From Clytia hemisphaerica (taxonomy: Eukaryota > Cnidaria > Hydrozoa > Leptothecata > Clytiidae): a stretch of 64,000 nucleotides of DNA. Positions 11,301 through 19,842 of this stretch are shown in pieces (position 1 is the stretch's first letter; each line of letters opens with the position of its first letter). The DNA lies in the NCBI GenBank assembly GCA_902728285.1, contig CACVBU010000616.1:1611209-1675208 (forward strand), given 5' to 3'. The notes under the pieces were generated by a model that was not told the DNA's origin, searched no databases, and worked only from the letters and a program-made list of their open reading frames with translations. The translations under genes and the position numbers were made by a program.

Positions 11301-13816
11301 TTATTGTTATTATTACCTTAATACCAGAAAATTTAGCGGCCAGAAAAGTTCATAAGTCAGACCATTCACAAAATATTTCGTATTTCGTGGGATCTGAGAT
11401 TCGACAGTATTACTTTAATTCAGTGGAATTAAGTTCAGTAAAAATGACGTTAAATCTTACAAAGAATAACTACCTCTTTTCCTCGGAAAATACAAAAAAT
11501 TCAACTTAATTTTCCTTGGAAAATACAAAGAATTCTACCTTATCTTCCTTGAAAAATACAAAGAATGTCTACTTTCTTTTCCTTAGAGAATACAAAAAAT
11601 AGCTATCTTATTTTTCTTGAGAGATACAGAGTACGGATTTTTTCTGGAAGAGCCCATTGATTAGAAACTTTTGGATGGGAAATGAAGCTACTTCATTTCC
11701 AATCCAGAATGCGCGCGTTGTTTTACACAGCGCATGATCTTTACACAAACGACGGATTTTAAGTAAAATCGATCGCTAGATTTGAAAGTCCTCAAAAACA
11801 CTTTGCACTTTGGCCATTTTAACTTCAATTTTATTTTTCAGTGACAGATAAGAGTATTTATCTCCCGATCTGTAAGAGCGACGTGCTCGAATTAACATTG
11901 CGAAACAAATATTATCATGGTCACTCGGTTGTTATAAATGAAAAAACATACATCACTCTTGAAAGAAATAACGGAGAAAGGGTGTCTTGAAGTCAATTAT
12001 AGAGGGCTCGGCGGGAGCTCACGGGAATATATATTTTAAGATAATGTAGAAAGGTAGTGAACAAATCTAGAAAATAGCTAGCAAAAGCAAGATACCTTCT
12101 TTGAAGTAGCACGCGGGGCTCTCTTTAATGATATATCAGCATTTATCCCTCTACCGTGATGATGTTGGATTGCGGCGCGGCTGTTTTCACGATAATTCAT
12201 TGTATAATTAAAACAAGAAGAAAGGCTTATTTTGAACTGGTCAGGGGCATGCATCATGATACGTTCTCTTGCCTGCCGCATAAACATATTGTTTTGTTCA
12301 TGCCGGAACAGTGTAGTCGTTGTAAGCCGTGGGTGTGCTTCCATTCCTCCTTCCTCGAAGAAAGTCTCGAGAATCGATGTCAATTCAGGAAATTGGTCGA
12401 CTTTTAGTTCGCGTCCACGATTTTCATTATCTAACAGATACATTTTCTTCTTGCGAGCAGTTAGAATTCGGTTTGACAAGAGTTGCTGTCCCAAACATGT
12501 CATATCATTCCTGACTGTCAAAATAGACTTATACTTTCTCCAGTAAAGGTCTTAAGAAGGGCCTTAAAATCAACACATTCTTATACATTTCAGAAATCTG
12601 AGGCTCAGATTGTTCTCAATTTTTTGCCAAAACCGAGCCGTATAAAAGCACTGACCTGTTAACAACTAGAATACCCTCGCATATGATCCCCGTTTGTTAA
12701 TTTTTTGGCTTTTTCTAACCCCCGGACCTGATTAAGCCTCTTCCGTTCATCAATTTTTAAAAATATTTTCAGCTGACAAAGTGAGAGTCTTTTATTTTGC
12801 TCTAAATAGCCTGATTTTAGCCTATATCTATATTTGAGGGTTTTCAGACGTACAATTTCCAACCCCCGGCAATTAGGTCTCCCTGTTTAATAAATTTGAA
12901 ACTCTTTTCATACCCCCGTTTATTAGGCACCTGAGAGTAAAGAAATAATAATTTCTTGGAATAAGGACATCGAATGACGTCATAATGCTGGCTCACGGAT
13001 AGAACTGACAGATATCCTTTGTGAAAACCTCTTTTACGCGGACTATGATGATAATATCGGGTCTGTGGAAAAAAACTTCCCAGTACATATAAACGTTAAA
13101 CGACTTTAATACACTAAACTTCAGTTTAATTTATAAATACCTTGTAGCTTTGCAGTAAATTTTGCACTTGTAGCGGTTGCGAATAAGGATTTTACAATAT
13201 CACGGTCAACTTTTGATGTTAACATCTCCAAAGCTGAATTGAAAACATCACCAATTTTAGCTTCCAAGCTTTGATTCACCAAGACATCACTAGGAAGCAT
13301 TTGCTCGACTTGTTGGATAATACCACTGACAGATTTTGATTTTGGAAAGACTGCGAAAGCTTTTCCATACATATAGAACAATGTCAAACAGATTTGGTCA
13401 TCGTTAAAACGTTCTTGGAGCTCGATTGGGGCCATTCTCGTTTGGCTCACCTCTTTTTTTAAACAATTTCCAACAGTATCCTGATAGACTTTTGTAAACT
13501 CTCCAAAAGCTAAAACAGGACTCGTTTCCTGCATATGTTCCAAGACTGTAATACACCCTTTAATGGAGGCTTTTTTAGTGTCCTGTGTTACAGATCTGAG
13601 TTTGTCTTTTAAGTGGGTAAGGGCGTTTTCAAAGGAAGAAGATTTATCTAAATGTTCATCATTTGGAAATTGTGCAATCTGACAATTGTTTTCTGTGACT
13701 GTTTCTCTCGTGAGGCGCACATCATCCCTTTTCTTGTTTGTTGTAGCAAGTCTTCCTCTATTGTAGAAAAAATCATCGGATAGCTCCGGAAAAGGAAGGG
13801 AAAATTGATCAGCCAT
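7393..13816 (-). CDS. Seven-exon gene: DDE-integrase-like core, SAP-like and SH3/Tudor-like regions (one frameshift)
   Basis: Reading the minus strand gives exons 13816-13141, 12514-12096, 11241-11133, 10734-10610, 10197-9492, 8963-8753 and 8349-7393. All introns are GT-AG. Junction phases are 1, 0, 1, 0, 2 and 0, and they match on both sides. The product would be about 1,067 residues: an N-terminal helical region, a region ending in NVHWAAS, a DDE-like core (VDNGP...VERVHA), a SAP-like helix pair and a C-terminal SH3-like domain. The frame breaks once, near 10155-10162 in exon 5, where one base is missing. The start follows an acceptor at ~13860 with a minimal upstream ATGTAA. It is probably a transposase-derived host gene or an intron-bearing transposon gene, now pseudogenised or mis-sequenced. 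A SINE sits in intron 4 and a MITE in intron 1. Confidence 0.75.
8753..8963 (-). CDS. Exon 6 of the DDE/SAP gene
   Basis: Acceptor TTTATCAG|GGAAAATG, donor TTAGAA|GTGAGT; 211 nt. Reads R/ENDMEQNQAISRHPPQPIPD, then FVRWVETEELHYLSISKAQE. The first base completes the split AGG codon from exon 5, and the end is phase 0, as exon 7 needs. Contains a proline-rich linker followed by helices; no known domain recognised. Confidence 0.7.
9492..10197 (-). CDS. Exon 5 of the DDE/SAP gene: integrase-like catalytic core, frameshifted
   Basis: After acceptor TTATTACAG the frame reads HEATVETSEVILRR and hits TGA. One base of shift later it is open for 222 residues (VTTITRGGKACTLINLSYF to WKANDCERR). Exon length is 706 nt where 707 would keep phase, so one base is missing near 10155-10162. 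The core has FIVDNGPGEAPSSPLVKML, then SFAEYNSKLNYVERVHA. D and E lie in the arrangement of the second and third acidic residues of DDE integrases (known fold logic). Donor AAAGGAG|GTAATC. Confidence 0.75.
10256..10500 (-). repeat. tRNA-derived SINE inside intron 4
   Basis: The minus strand carries CGGCTTGCAATTCGAGGGTT, then GTGGGTTCGATCCCCGGTCG, the latter a B box. A body follows with GTAGATGTGGTGCTCCACC, ending near 10256 beside GTAAGTAAGT. A fragment of the same body (TACTCTCAGCTCCCA...CCCGCTTA) lies at 16935-16972. The family differs from the SINE at 2461-2690. Confidence 0.7.
10610..11241 (-). CDS. Exons 3 and 4 of the DDE/SAP gene
   Basis: Exon 3 (11241-11133) follows CTGTTTAAG and encodes VINVHWAASNVTLFL through KNVP with phase-1 end CCAG|GTAAAT. 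Exon 4 (10734-10610) follows CTGATAG and continues GITPVQKPGKSWKKTNAPDH through LLLETKE, donor GAG|GTACTT. An alternative acceptor seven bases upstream is also AG, but its phase would not fit. These exons precede the VDNGP block and would supply early strands of the RNase-H-like fold. Neither exon is visible as a long open frame alone. Confidence 0.65.
10927..10990 (+). repeat. Dispersed repeat X, 5' fragment
   Basis: AGCCACTCGGATACG followed by AAACCGGGCTC and CCAACTTTTCAAACTTTT matches copies at 14603-14790, 28262-28450 (reverse), 30985-31075 (reverse) and 60509-61375. Only the first ~60 bp survive here. The repeat is non-coding; it is probably a SINE, but I see no clear pol III boxes. Confidence 0.6.
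11458..11635. repeat. Intronic ~40-bp tandem repeat
   Basis: Around four or five degenerate units of CTACCTTWTTTTCCTTGGAA followed by AATACAAAGAAT lie in intron 2 of the DDE/SAP gene. No function is evident. The rest of this intron (11242-12095) is featureless apart from an AT-rich stretch. Confidence 0.55.
12096..12514 (-). CDS. Exon 2 of the DDE/SAP gene
   Basis: Acceptor TTTTGACAG|TCAGG, donor TCAAAGAAG|GTATCT; 419 nt. Encodes a charged helical stretch (RILTARKKKMYLLDNENR), then FPELTSILETFFEEGG, then SLSSCFNYTMNYR and an RAPRATSKK end. It joins in phase 0 to VINVHWAAS in exon 3. The FNYTxNYR...SLKR stretch probably forms the region just before the catalytic core. This is position-based inference. 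Confidence 0.7.
12669..12927. mobile_element. MITE of the ACTCTCGGG family (decayed)
   Basis: The right end CCCCCGTTTATTAGGCACC, then TGAGAG before TA matches the terminus of the intact copy at 26048-26208. The left end near 12669 (CCCTCGCATATGATCCCCGT) is a weak inverted match. It sits in intron 1 of the DDE/SAP gene. A third, one-sided copy ends near 27806. Confidence 0.5.
13141..13816 (-). CDS. Exon 1 of the DDE/SAP gene (N-terminal helical region)
   Basis: Starts MADQFSLPFPELSDDFF and encodes 225 residues before the donor CTACAAG|GTATTT. Read without splicing it would stop seven residues later, so the exon could instead be a small stand-alone gene. The phase-1 end joins cleanly to the phase-1 start of the next exon (G|TC gives V, then RNDMTCLGQ). 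Content is mostly predicted helix, with no motif recognised. Upstream, a polypyrimidine acceptor TTTTTTATTTCAG lies ~45 nt before ATG. Confidence 0.6.
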
Positions 13817-14602
13817 TAAATTTCACTCTTGTTTTTACATTTCTATACTTTTAACTGAAATAAAAAAGAAATAAAGATCATTTTTATGGTACGTACATCA
13901 ATAACTATTAATAATCATTGCTGAATTTTAACTAAATTACAGGCCAAAGTACTATACTAAAAATAGGCCATAAAGACTCCTAATCGAACAGTTCGAGTAT
14001 CGAACTACTACTCGAACAAGTAAAGTTCCACTAATTTCGTTATTCAAATTTCTTGCAATTTTTCCAAACTTACTCAAACTACTAGAATTTTTACCGTACT
14101 AGAATTCAAAAGTTTGAGTAAGTTCCAGTGGCGTTCTGGCAGGGAGGCCAGAATAAGCGTTATGCTTAAAAACGCGTAATTTGTTCACTCGAATTTTTCC
14201 CTGTTTGAGTAGGTTTGAGAAAGTTCGAGCTAAAGAATCCTAATTAATTTTTCCCAAAAAGGATAAACAATTCAAAGCCACTGAAGTAACAAGAAAACAA
14301 AAACAGTCAAGCTTAGCAAAAAATGATTCTTATAAAAGAAAGGTTATCATTTATAGCCAAAAGGTAACTGTAACTAAACATAGGTGCAACTCGATATGAG
14401 AAAGTTCATCTTTACGTGGTTACACTACATTAATTTCTTTAAAATTTCAAGCGTAATAGGTGTCATTTAAAGAGGACAAAGACGTATAAATTTCTGAAAA
14501 GTAAATTATTTCTTGTGACTCTTTACCATTTTTTTTGGTTAAGTTTTGCAAGAATTTTTGTTATTGAATTTTTTATGTCATTTCTTCTCCCTCTTCTCTT
14601 GA

Positions 14603-14790
14603 GGTGGCCGCTCGGGTACGGGACGCCTAACCGGGTTCTAGGCCGACTTTTCAAACTTTTCTTTTCTGCTGTACTTAACTGTATGGTCAGACTTTGTGCC
14701 TATGTCTTATTTTCTTTCTTCCTGATAAGCTGACGGGTGACTCTAGAGTGGCAGGAGATGCTTACTCGAGGTACCGCACCTGATCTCAGA
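14603..14790 (+). repeat. Dispersed repeat X, most complete uninterrupted copy
   Basis: Runs from GGTGGCCGCTCGGGTACGG through CCGGGTTCTAGGCCGACTTT and CTGCTGTACTTAACTGTATG to GACGGGTGACTCTAGAGTGG and GCTTACTCGAGGTACCGCAC. All of these blocks recur in the copies at 28262-28450 and 60509-61375. No long reading frame is conserved between copies, so it is non-coding. Confidence 0.65.
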
Positions 14791-14900
14791 CTTATTACTT
14801 CCTTTTGTGTCTTGTGCATTCCTTTTGTAATTTATTCTGTTCTATTGTTATTGTTAGTTTTTATTTTTTGTTTTTCTTCCATGATGTACTTGGACTTTTA

Positions 14901-15189
14901 CACGTTTTTCTTTTCACAAGGAACACGTTTATAAGGAACTCGAGGCTGAAAATGGTCCAAAAAATAAGGAATTGTTAAGGAACTGCTCAGGCTGAGAATA
15001 AGTGGATTTGAAAAAAATGTACCTTATTGGGACTAATTTGACCAAATTTTGATCTTCCAAGGGGCAATAGTTCAAAATTTCCTATGTAAATAAGGAACTC
15101 GATAAGGAACTTTGAGGCTGAAATTCTCTGTAAAAATAAGGAACTCCAGACTCAGAGCAAAGTTAAGGTTCCTTATAAAAAAAAACGTG
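14901..15189. mobile_element. Hairpin MITE with TA flanks (GAGGCT family)
   Basis: Ends CACGTTTTT and AAAAACGTG are flanked by TA on both sides (14899-14900, 15190-15191). Inside, three copies of AAGGAACT...GAGGCTGAAA in both orientations occur. Shorter relatives lie at 20650-20801 and 22375-22616. TA flanks suggest mariner-type mobilisation (inference). Confidence 0.6.
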
Positions 15190-15618
15190 TAGTTACAGAT
15201 TGTTATGGTTAGCTGCTAGTTTGTATTTTCTTCAGTGCATATGACTTTATTATATCTCTCTCTGTATATCAAAGGTACCGACATAAATTTTTCTGTACAT
15301 TTTTCGACAATGAATGAAAAGGGGAGAATGGTAGAGAAAAGGTGACTGAAAAAAGAGAAAGGCCAGTGTAATAGGCAACTAGGAAATTTATAAATTAGCT
15401 GCAAAAAAACCTTTTTTAACTAAATTTGTTAATCATAATGACTTGATTAAAAAATTTCATGCAATTTTAAAGAAATTAATGTAGTGTAACCACGACAAAT
15501 ATTTAAATGAGTATCAGTGGTATAATACTATGGTTATTGAAAAAAAAGAATCGCTAAGCAAATTTCTCCACGAGTGTAAACCCTACTTTAATCAGTCATG
15601 GATTTAGTGAATCTATTT

Positions 15619-16830
15619 TCAATAAATGGCTTTTCCATCTTTAAAGGTTATCTTTTCAAAATCTACATACTCCTCACTGTCCGATTTGTTGTTATCACAC
15701 TCAGTTGCATCATTTTCTCGGATGGTTAATTCTGATTTCAGCTGATCCACAAGAGATTTTGTTTCCTTCTCTTCCAGCTTCTGGTATGTTGGAAAAGTTT
15801 TTTGTCTTTCTTCAGACTTCATTTTCGAATATGAAATTATTTTCTCAATATTCGAATGATACCTTTTAATTTCACTGATATTTGAATGTATCTCTTTTTC
15901 AAGCTCTTTCACGTTATCCTTGTTTTCGCTTTCTTTATGCCTACGTAACTTTTCATAAGATTTATTAAGGCCGAATCGAACTCTATCAATCTTATCTATC
16001 CAACAAGATGCATTTTTCAAGATCGTTGGATTTGAATTGACCTTTTCCATCAGTAACTGGGTTTTAGTGAAGCACCAGGCAGTATCAATGATGCCTTTAA
16101 CAGTTGTGTAATTCGACGTACGCTCCTTAATCAGCAAAAATTCCATATTATGCCTAATAAAATTGTTTGAAAATATCATCCTATCTTTTTCCAAACCGAC
16201 AGAATTCTTTATTTCTTCCTCCGAGAAATATTTGATTTTACTCTTTTTTTCCTTGTTGCCAGAATTGTCATTGTCATAATCCTCATTATCTTCGTCAGAT
16301 ATCACAATAGCATTATGTATCTCTAGATTTTTATCTGCTTGAGTGTTACAAGACGATATAGCAGATACTGACAAAAGATTTTCCTCCACTACTTCGAAAA
16401 TTTTGTACAACTTTTCTTGAGCTGAAGACAATGGAACTTTATGTTTTAAGAAATATTTGATCTTTATGTTGTATCTTTCTTGCAATATATCCTTTACCTT
16501 GTAAAGTAAATCATTTACATCTAAGAAATATTTTCCCAAACAATCTCTCTCAGGCGTTTCTGTATTTAATAATGAAATGTAGACTTGACGATTCGACAAA
16601 ACTATGTATAATGCATCATCAACGATTACTTTGGATAAGGTTAGACTGCATTCCTGAGTTGATGTTAATTTATAAGATTTGTACAAAAATGCAAAACCTT
16701 CATCAATATTTTCAAAATTTTCTTTGATTGATTCTCTTGTCTGCATCAGTGTGTTAAAACGTGGATATTCAGCCGGTAAATAGTCTTCATAGATTGTTTC
16801 TTCGTTGTATTTGATAATTAGTTTAATCAT
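15619..16830 (-). CDS. Uncharacterised 403-residue protein, paralogue of the gene at 18417
   Basis: Single open exon starting MIKLIIKYNEETIYEDYLP. The initiator ATG lies directly after a splice acceptor, TTTTTATTTCAATAG. Residues ~1-80 look like a small beta-grasp (ubiquitin/PB1-like) domain, ending in GFAFLYKSYKLTSTQE and ALYIVLSNRQ. An acidic serine-poor linker (ISDEDNEDYDNDN) follows. Next is a helical region around TTVKGIIDTAWCFTKT, then coiled-coil and a charged C-terminus. Both the N-terminal and helical regions match the 18417-19778 protein in order and spacing. Function unknown. Frame and composition look like a real gene. Confidence 0.65.
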   Translation of the reverse strand: MIKLIIKYNEETIYEDYLPAEYPRFNTLMQTRESIKENFENIDEGFAFLYKSYKLTSTQECSLTLSKVIVDDALYIVLSNRQVYISLLNTETPERDCLGKYFLDVNDLLYKVKDILQERYNIKIKYFLKHKVPLSSAQEKLYKIFEVVEENLLSVSAISSCNTQADKNLEIHNAIVISDEDNEDYDNDNSGNKEKKSKIKYFSEEEIKNSVGLEKDRMIFSNNFIRHNMEFLLIKERTSNYTTVKGIIDTAWCFTKTQLLMEKVNSNPTILKNASCWIDKIDRVRFGLNKSYEKLRRHKESENKDNVKELEKEIHSNISEIKRYHSNIEKIISYSKMKSEERQKTFPTYQKLEEKETKSLVDQLKSELTIRENDATECDNNKSDSEEYVDFEKITFKDGKAIY

Positions 16831-16898
16831 CTATTGAAATAAAAAAAGAAATTAATGAAACACGGAGACGTTATTTTACGACCTGGTATGTTGAGAAC

Positions 16899-16975
16899 AG
16901 AAGTTTGAAGGTGATCAGCAAAGAAAGTCACTTGTACTCTCAGCTCCCAATGACATGCCCCTACCCGCTTATTAA
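16899..16975 (-). repeat. SINE body fragment
   Basis: TACTCTCAGCTCCCA...CCCGCTTA matches the body of the SINE at 10256-10500. The tRNA-like head is missing. It lies just upstream of the gene at 15619-16830. Confidence 0.45.
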
Positions 16976-17034
16976 TTTAAAAAAAAATGGACCCCCGTTA
17001 TTATAGACCTTAAAAAAGAGAAGGAATTTAGGCA

Positions 17035-17340
17035 AATTAGCCTATTCACCAATTTTGGTGCAACTTGGCGTAATTTATTCATATTGGTGATTTAGTAAAA
17101 TTTCTAGCGAGAATTGAAATTGGCCAACAACCCATTTTTCGGTGAATATTTTAGTGGAAAAAGGATGAAAAAAGGGATTTTTGGGAGAAATAGCTCTATA
17201 GAGGCTAGTGTGAAAAAAAAGTTAAATTTGGCGAGAATTAATTTTGGCGAAATGACCTATAAATCCAAATTCGGCGGGAAGAAATTTTGGCGGATTTGGT
17301 GAATTTTTCAGGCAATTCGCCAAATTCGCCAATAAGGTAA
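17035..17340. repeat. Repeat rich in TTGGCGAA motifs
   Basis: About ten copies or near-copies of TTTGGCGAAWTT and its complement occur in 300 bp, with opposing ends (CAAATTAGCC...GGTG and GCCAAATTCGCCAATAAGG). This suggests a decayed palindromic MITE. The 62-residue open frame inside is not credible as a gene. Confidence 0.5.
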
Positions 17341-18416
17341 TGTTTGACGTCAATCAAACCTGGCGCAGATTTAAGAAAAAGTCTTCTTTCACACAGTTAA
17401 ATAAGCATGGGAGTAATTGAAACAAAACTCGGACCCCCCTCCTCTTTTATTCAAACCATCCTTGATAGTCGAAACCACCTTAGAGTATAAAGGAGTCGAT
17501 ATTTGAATTTCATTTTATTTTAGAATAAACACAAAAGTAAATAAATGCGACGAAAGTGAAGAATATAAAACGTAAGATAACTAACAAAAATACAATAAAT
17601 AGACTTGCAACTTATGAAAATGACAACAATAAATGAAAAGCATGCACAGGGAGAGATTCTCTAATCAACGACCAGGAATGGAGACCACAACCATAATAAT
17701 ACCAAAGAATATAGTTGAATACCCTCATAAAGCTCCAAGAGCTTTGAAATAGCAGTTTTAAACATTTCCACGCACGCGTGACTCTAAGACTAGCTGAGAC
17801 AGGGCTGAACTTAAATCTCAATACACGCATTTCGATATAAATAAATGATGAGAATTAAGAGAATCTACAGCGGAGAACGAGGAAAAACCCAGATTTATCT
17901 GGTCGCCATTTTTGGTTGATGTTTAGAAACTCCCATGCACAGGGGTTTCGTTTCTAACCCTAAAATGCAACAAAAGAAATAACTAAATTTTCTCCTTTCG
18001 AAAAAACTTCTGATAACAGAAATGGTAAAAGAATGCAAATAAATATTTCTGAATGAGTGGGATATTTTCAGGAAGTATCTGGAATCAAAATATTTCAATG
18101 CTAAATTTGAGGTTTTTTAGTAGAATAGGATTAAAACCCAAAATTTTGGAAGGTGCTAAAAGCGTTTTTCCTTCAAAATTTATAAGCAACTTTTAGTCAG
18201 AAACTATGAACTCAACCTGAACTCAGAGTTGCTTATAAAAGAAAATGTGAACTAAAACCACACCTGTTGTTTCCTCTAATAGAGACAGGGAAATTTTGAG
18301 ATAGCAACCCCCTAACTTTTTCTCTATTCAAATTTATAACAAAAGAAAAAGTAAGATAAAATGCAATGAATTCGCCAGATGAATTGCGGATGAAAATCTA
18401 ATCAACGATCTTTGTA
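17341..18416. other. Gene-less stretch with one short hairpin
   Basis: A ~90-bp hairpin at 18165-18255 (TTTATAAGCAAC...GTTGCTTATAAA) resembles the GAGGCT family. Nothing else is recognised. It must hold the 3' end signals of the minus-strand gene ending at 18417. Confidence 0.4.
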
Positions 18417-19778
18417 TTACAATTCGATCACTTCGTTGTCATTTTCGGCAGATAATATTTTATCAATTTCACTCTTCTTTAAAGTGGTTGTGTTTCCTAA
18501 ACAATCCATTGCTTTTTTTAACTGTGAACTGTGAAATTTTTGGTCAACATCGGTGTTATCTTCAGCTGCTAGATTACTCTTGTACTTCTGGATTCTTTTG
18601 AGAGTATTTGAAATTGTTTCTTTCTTCAATGACACCTTTCCCTTTTTCTTTGCTTCCGCGACAATCTTTGCCGTTATCGCTCCAAACTCTATCTCGCAAC
18701 TGTCGGCTTTCTTGACCAACCAAGCTTGTTCAGCCATTTTTTTTATGTCACTTTTACGTTTGGTTGGGTTATTTCTCGCAATCTCCTCGGTTTTTCTGTT
18801 TAAGAACTCTCTTCTTTTTTTCTCTCCTGGTCGCAGTGTCGGGATATCCGTATTCATGCGTTTGATGGCTTTGATTGTACAATAATCAGGACTTTTTACG
18901 CGAGTGTTTAACAACCAATCACTAACTTTGGATCGTTTTGCCTTAAGCTTTGGTGTCTCAGTTATAGGAATACTGTCAGAAATTGTCATTGAAATGTCAT
19001 TGAACGATTCATCTGCTGTTCTTGGAGACGAAAATGTTTCTTGTACTGTTCTTGGAGACGAAAACGTTTCTTGTACTGTTCTTGGAGACGAAAATGTTTC
19101 TTGTACTGTTCTTGGAGATGAGAACGAATCATCTGCTGTTCTTGGAGACGAAAACGAATCATCTGCTGTTCTTGGAGACGAAAACGTTTCTTGTACTGTT
19201 CTTGGAGATGAGAACGAATCATCTGCTGTTCTTGGAGACGAAAACGAATCATCTGCTGTTCTTGGAGACGAAAACGTTTCTTGTACTGTTCTTGGAGATG
19301 AGAACGAATCATCTGCTGTTCTTGGAGACGAAAACGAATCATCTGCTGTTCTTGGAGACGAAAACGTTTCTTGTACTGTTCTTGGAGATGAGAACGAATC
19401 ATCTGCTGTTCTTGGAGACGAAAACGAATCATCTGCTGTTCTTGGAGCCGAAAACGAATCTTGCACTCTTGTTGAAGATGAAAACGAATTATGTACTGTT
19501 CTTGGAGATGAAAACGTTTCTTGTACGGTTGTTTCGCTGTTTTTAAGAAGGATAAAACATCGATCTTTTTTCTTTTGCACTAATTTTTTTGTGGTAAGGA
19601 GTCTTTCTTGGCTATGTGACAGACTAATTTCGTTATAGACGAAAAAAAAGCTTTTTTTCGTTTCAAGCTCTCTTGAAACTCTTTCTCTAAGTTTATGGAG
19701 TGGAAGATCATTCTCGCAACCAATCAGAATGCCAATAACTAAATCATCTAACATTACTACAAGATCTACAAGGTCCAT
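18417..19778 (-). CDS. Uncharacterised 453-residue protein with SSPRT tandem repeats
   Basis: I prefer the ATG at 19778 (MDLVDLVVMLDDLVIGILIG): an acceptor TTTTTATTTTTTAG sits ~36 nt upstream, inside the longer open frame that starts at 19844. Residues 1-80 form the same beta-grasp-like unit as the 15619 gene (FFFVYNEISLSHSQE, RCFILLKN). Then come fifteen or so 10-residue repeats, SSPRTADDSF or SSPRTVQETF, rich in Ser/Thr and likely disordered. Then follow KVSDWLLNTRVKSPDYCTIK and a basic helical region (DIKKMAEQAWLVKKA) matching the paralogue. Function unknown. Confidence 0.65.
   Translation of the reverse strand: MDLVDLVVMLDDLVIGILIGCENDLPLHKLRERVSRELETKKSFFFVYNEISLSHSQERLLTTKKLVQKKKDRCFILLKNSETTVQETFSSPRTVHNSFSSSTRVQDSFSAPRTADDSFSSPRTADDSFSSPRTVQETFSSPRTADDSFSSPRTADDSFSSPRTVQETFSSPRTADDSFSSPRTADDSFSSPRTVQETFSSPRTADDSFSSPRTADDSFSSPRTVQETFSSPRTVQETFSSPRTVQETFSSPRTADESFNDISMTISDSIPITETPKLKAKRSKVSDWLLNTRVKSPDYCTIKAIKRMNTDIPTLRPGEKKRREFLNRKTEEIARNNPTKRKSDIKKMAEQAWLVKKADSCEIEFGAITAKIVAEAKKKGKVSLKKETISNTLKRIQKYKSNLAAEDNTDVDQKFHSSQLKKAMDCLGNTTTLKKSEIDKILSAENDNEVIEL
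19012..19530. repeat. 30-bp coding tandem repeat with 90-bp higher order
   Basis: Units read CTGTTCTTGGAGACGAAAAC plus a ten-base variable end. The two variants alternate as A A B (ADD, ADD, VQE) four times before breaking up, giving a 90-bp higher-order period. The length is a multiple of three, so frames on both strands stay open through the array. This explains the long antisense open frames at 18904-19638 and 19022-19546, which I do not count as genes. Confidence 0.85.
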
Positions 19779-19842
19779 GATTTTTGTTAATGGATTGATA
19801 TTTATTTTCACTAAAAAATAAAAACCGTTAAGCGTGGTTCCC

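Noticed and set aside
12156-12546. Plus-strand ORFs of 83-104 residues
   Set aside because: Antisense shadows of exon 2 of the DDE gene.
14515-14934. Two plus-strand hydrophobic ORFs resembling membrane proteins
   Set aside because: T-rich sequence gives Phe/Leu-rich translation; the region is repeat X plus the edge of a MITE.
19012-19530. CRISPR-like array of 30-bp units
   Set aside because: No unique spacers; the repeats are contiguous, in frame and coding, in a eukaryotic gene.
18904-19638. Long plus-strand and alternate-frame open frames over the tandem repeat (up to 244 residues)
   Set aside because: The 30-bp repeat keeps several frames open by construction. The flanks match only the minus-strand gene, which has a paralogue.
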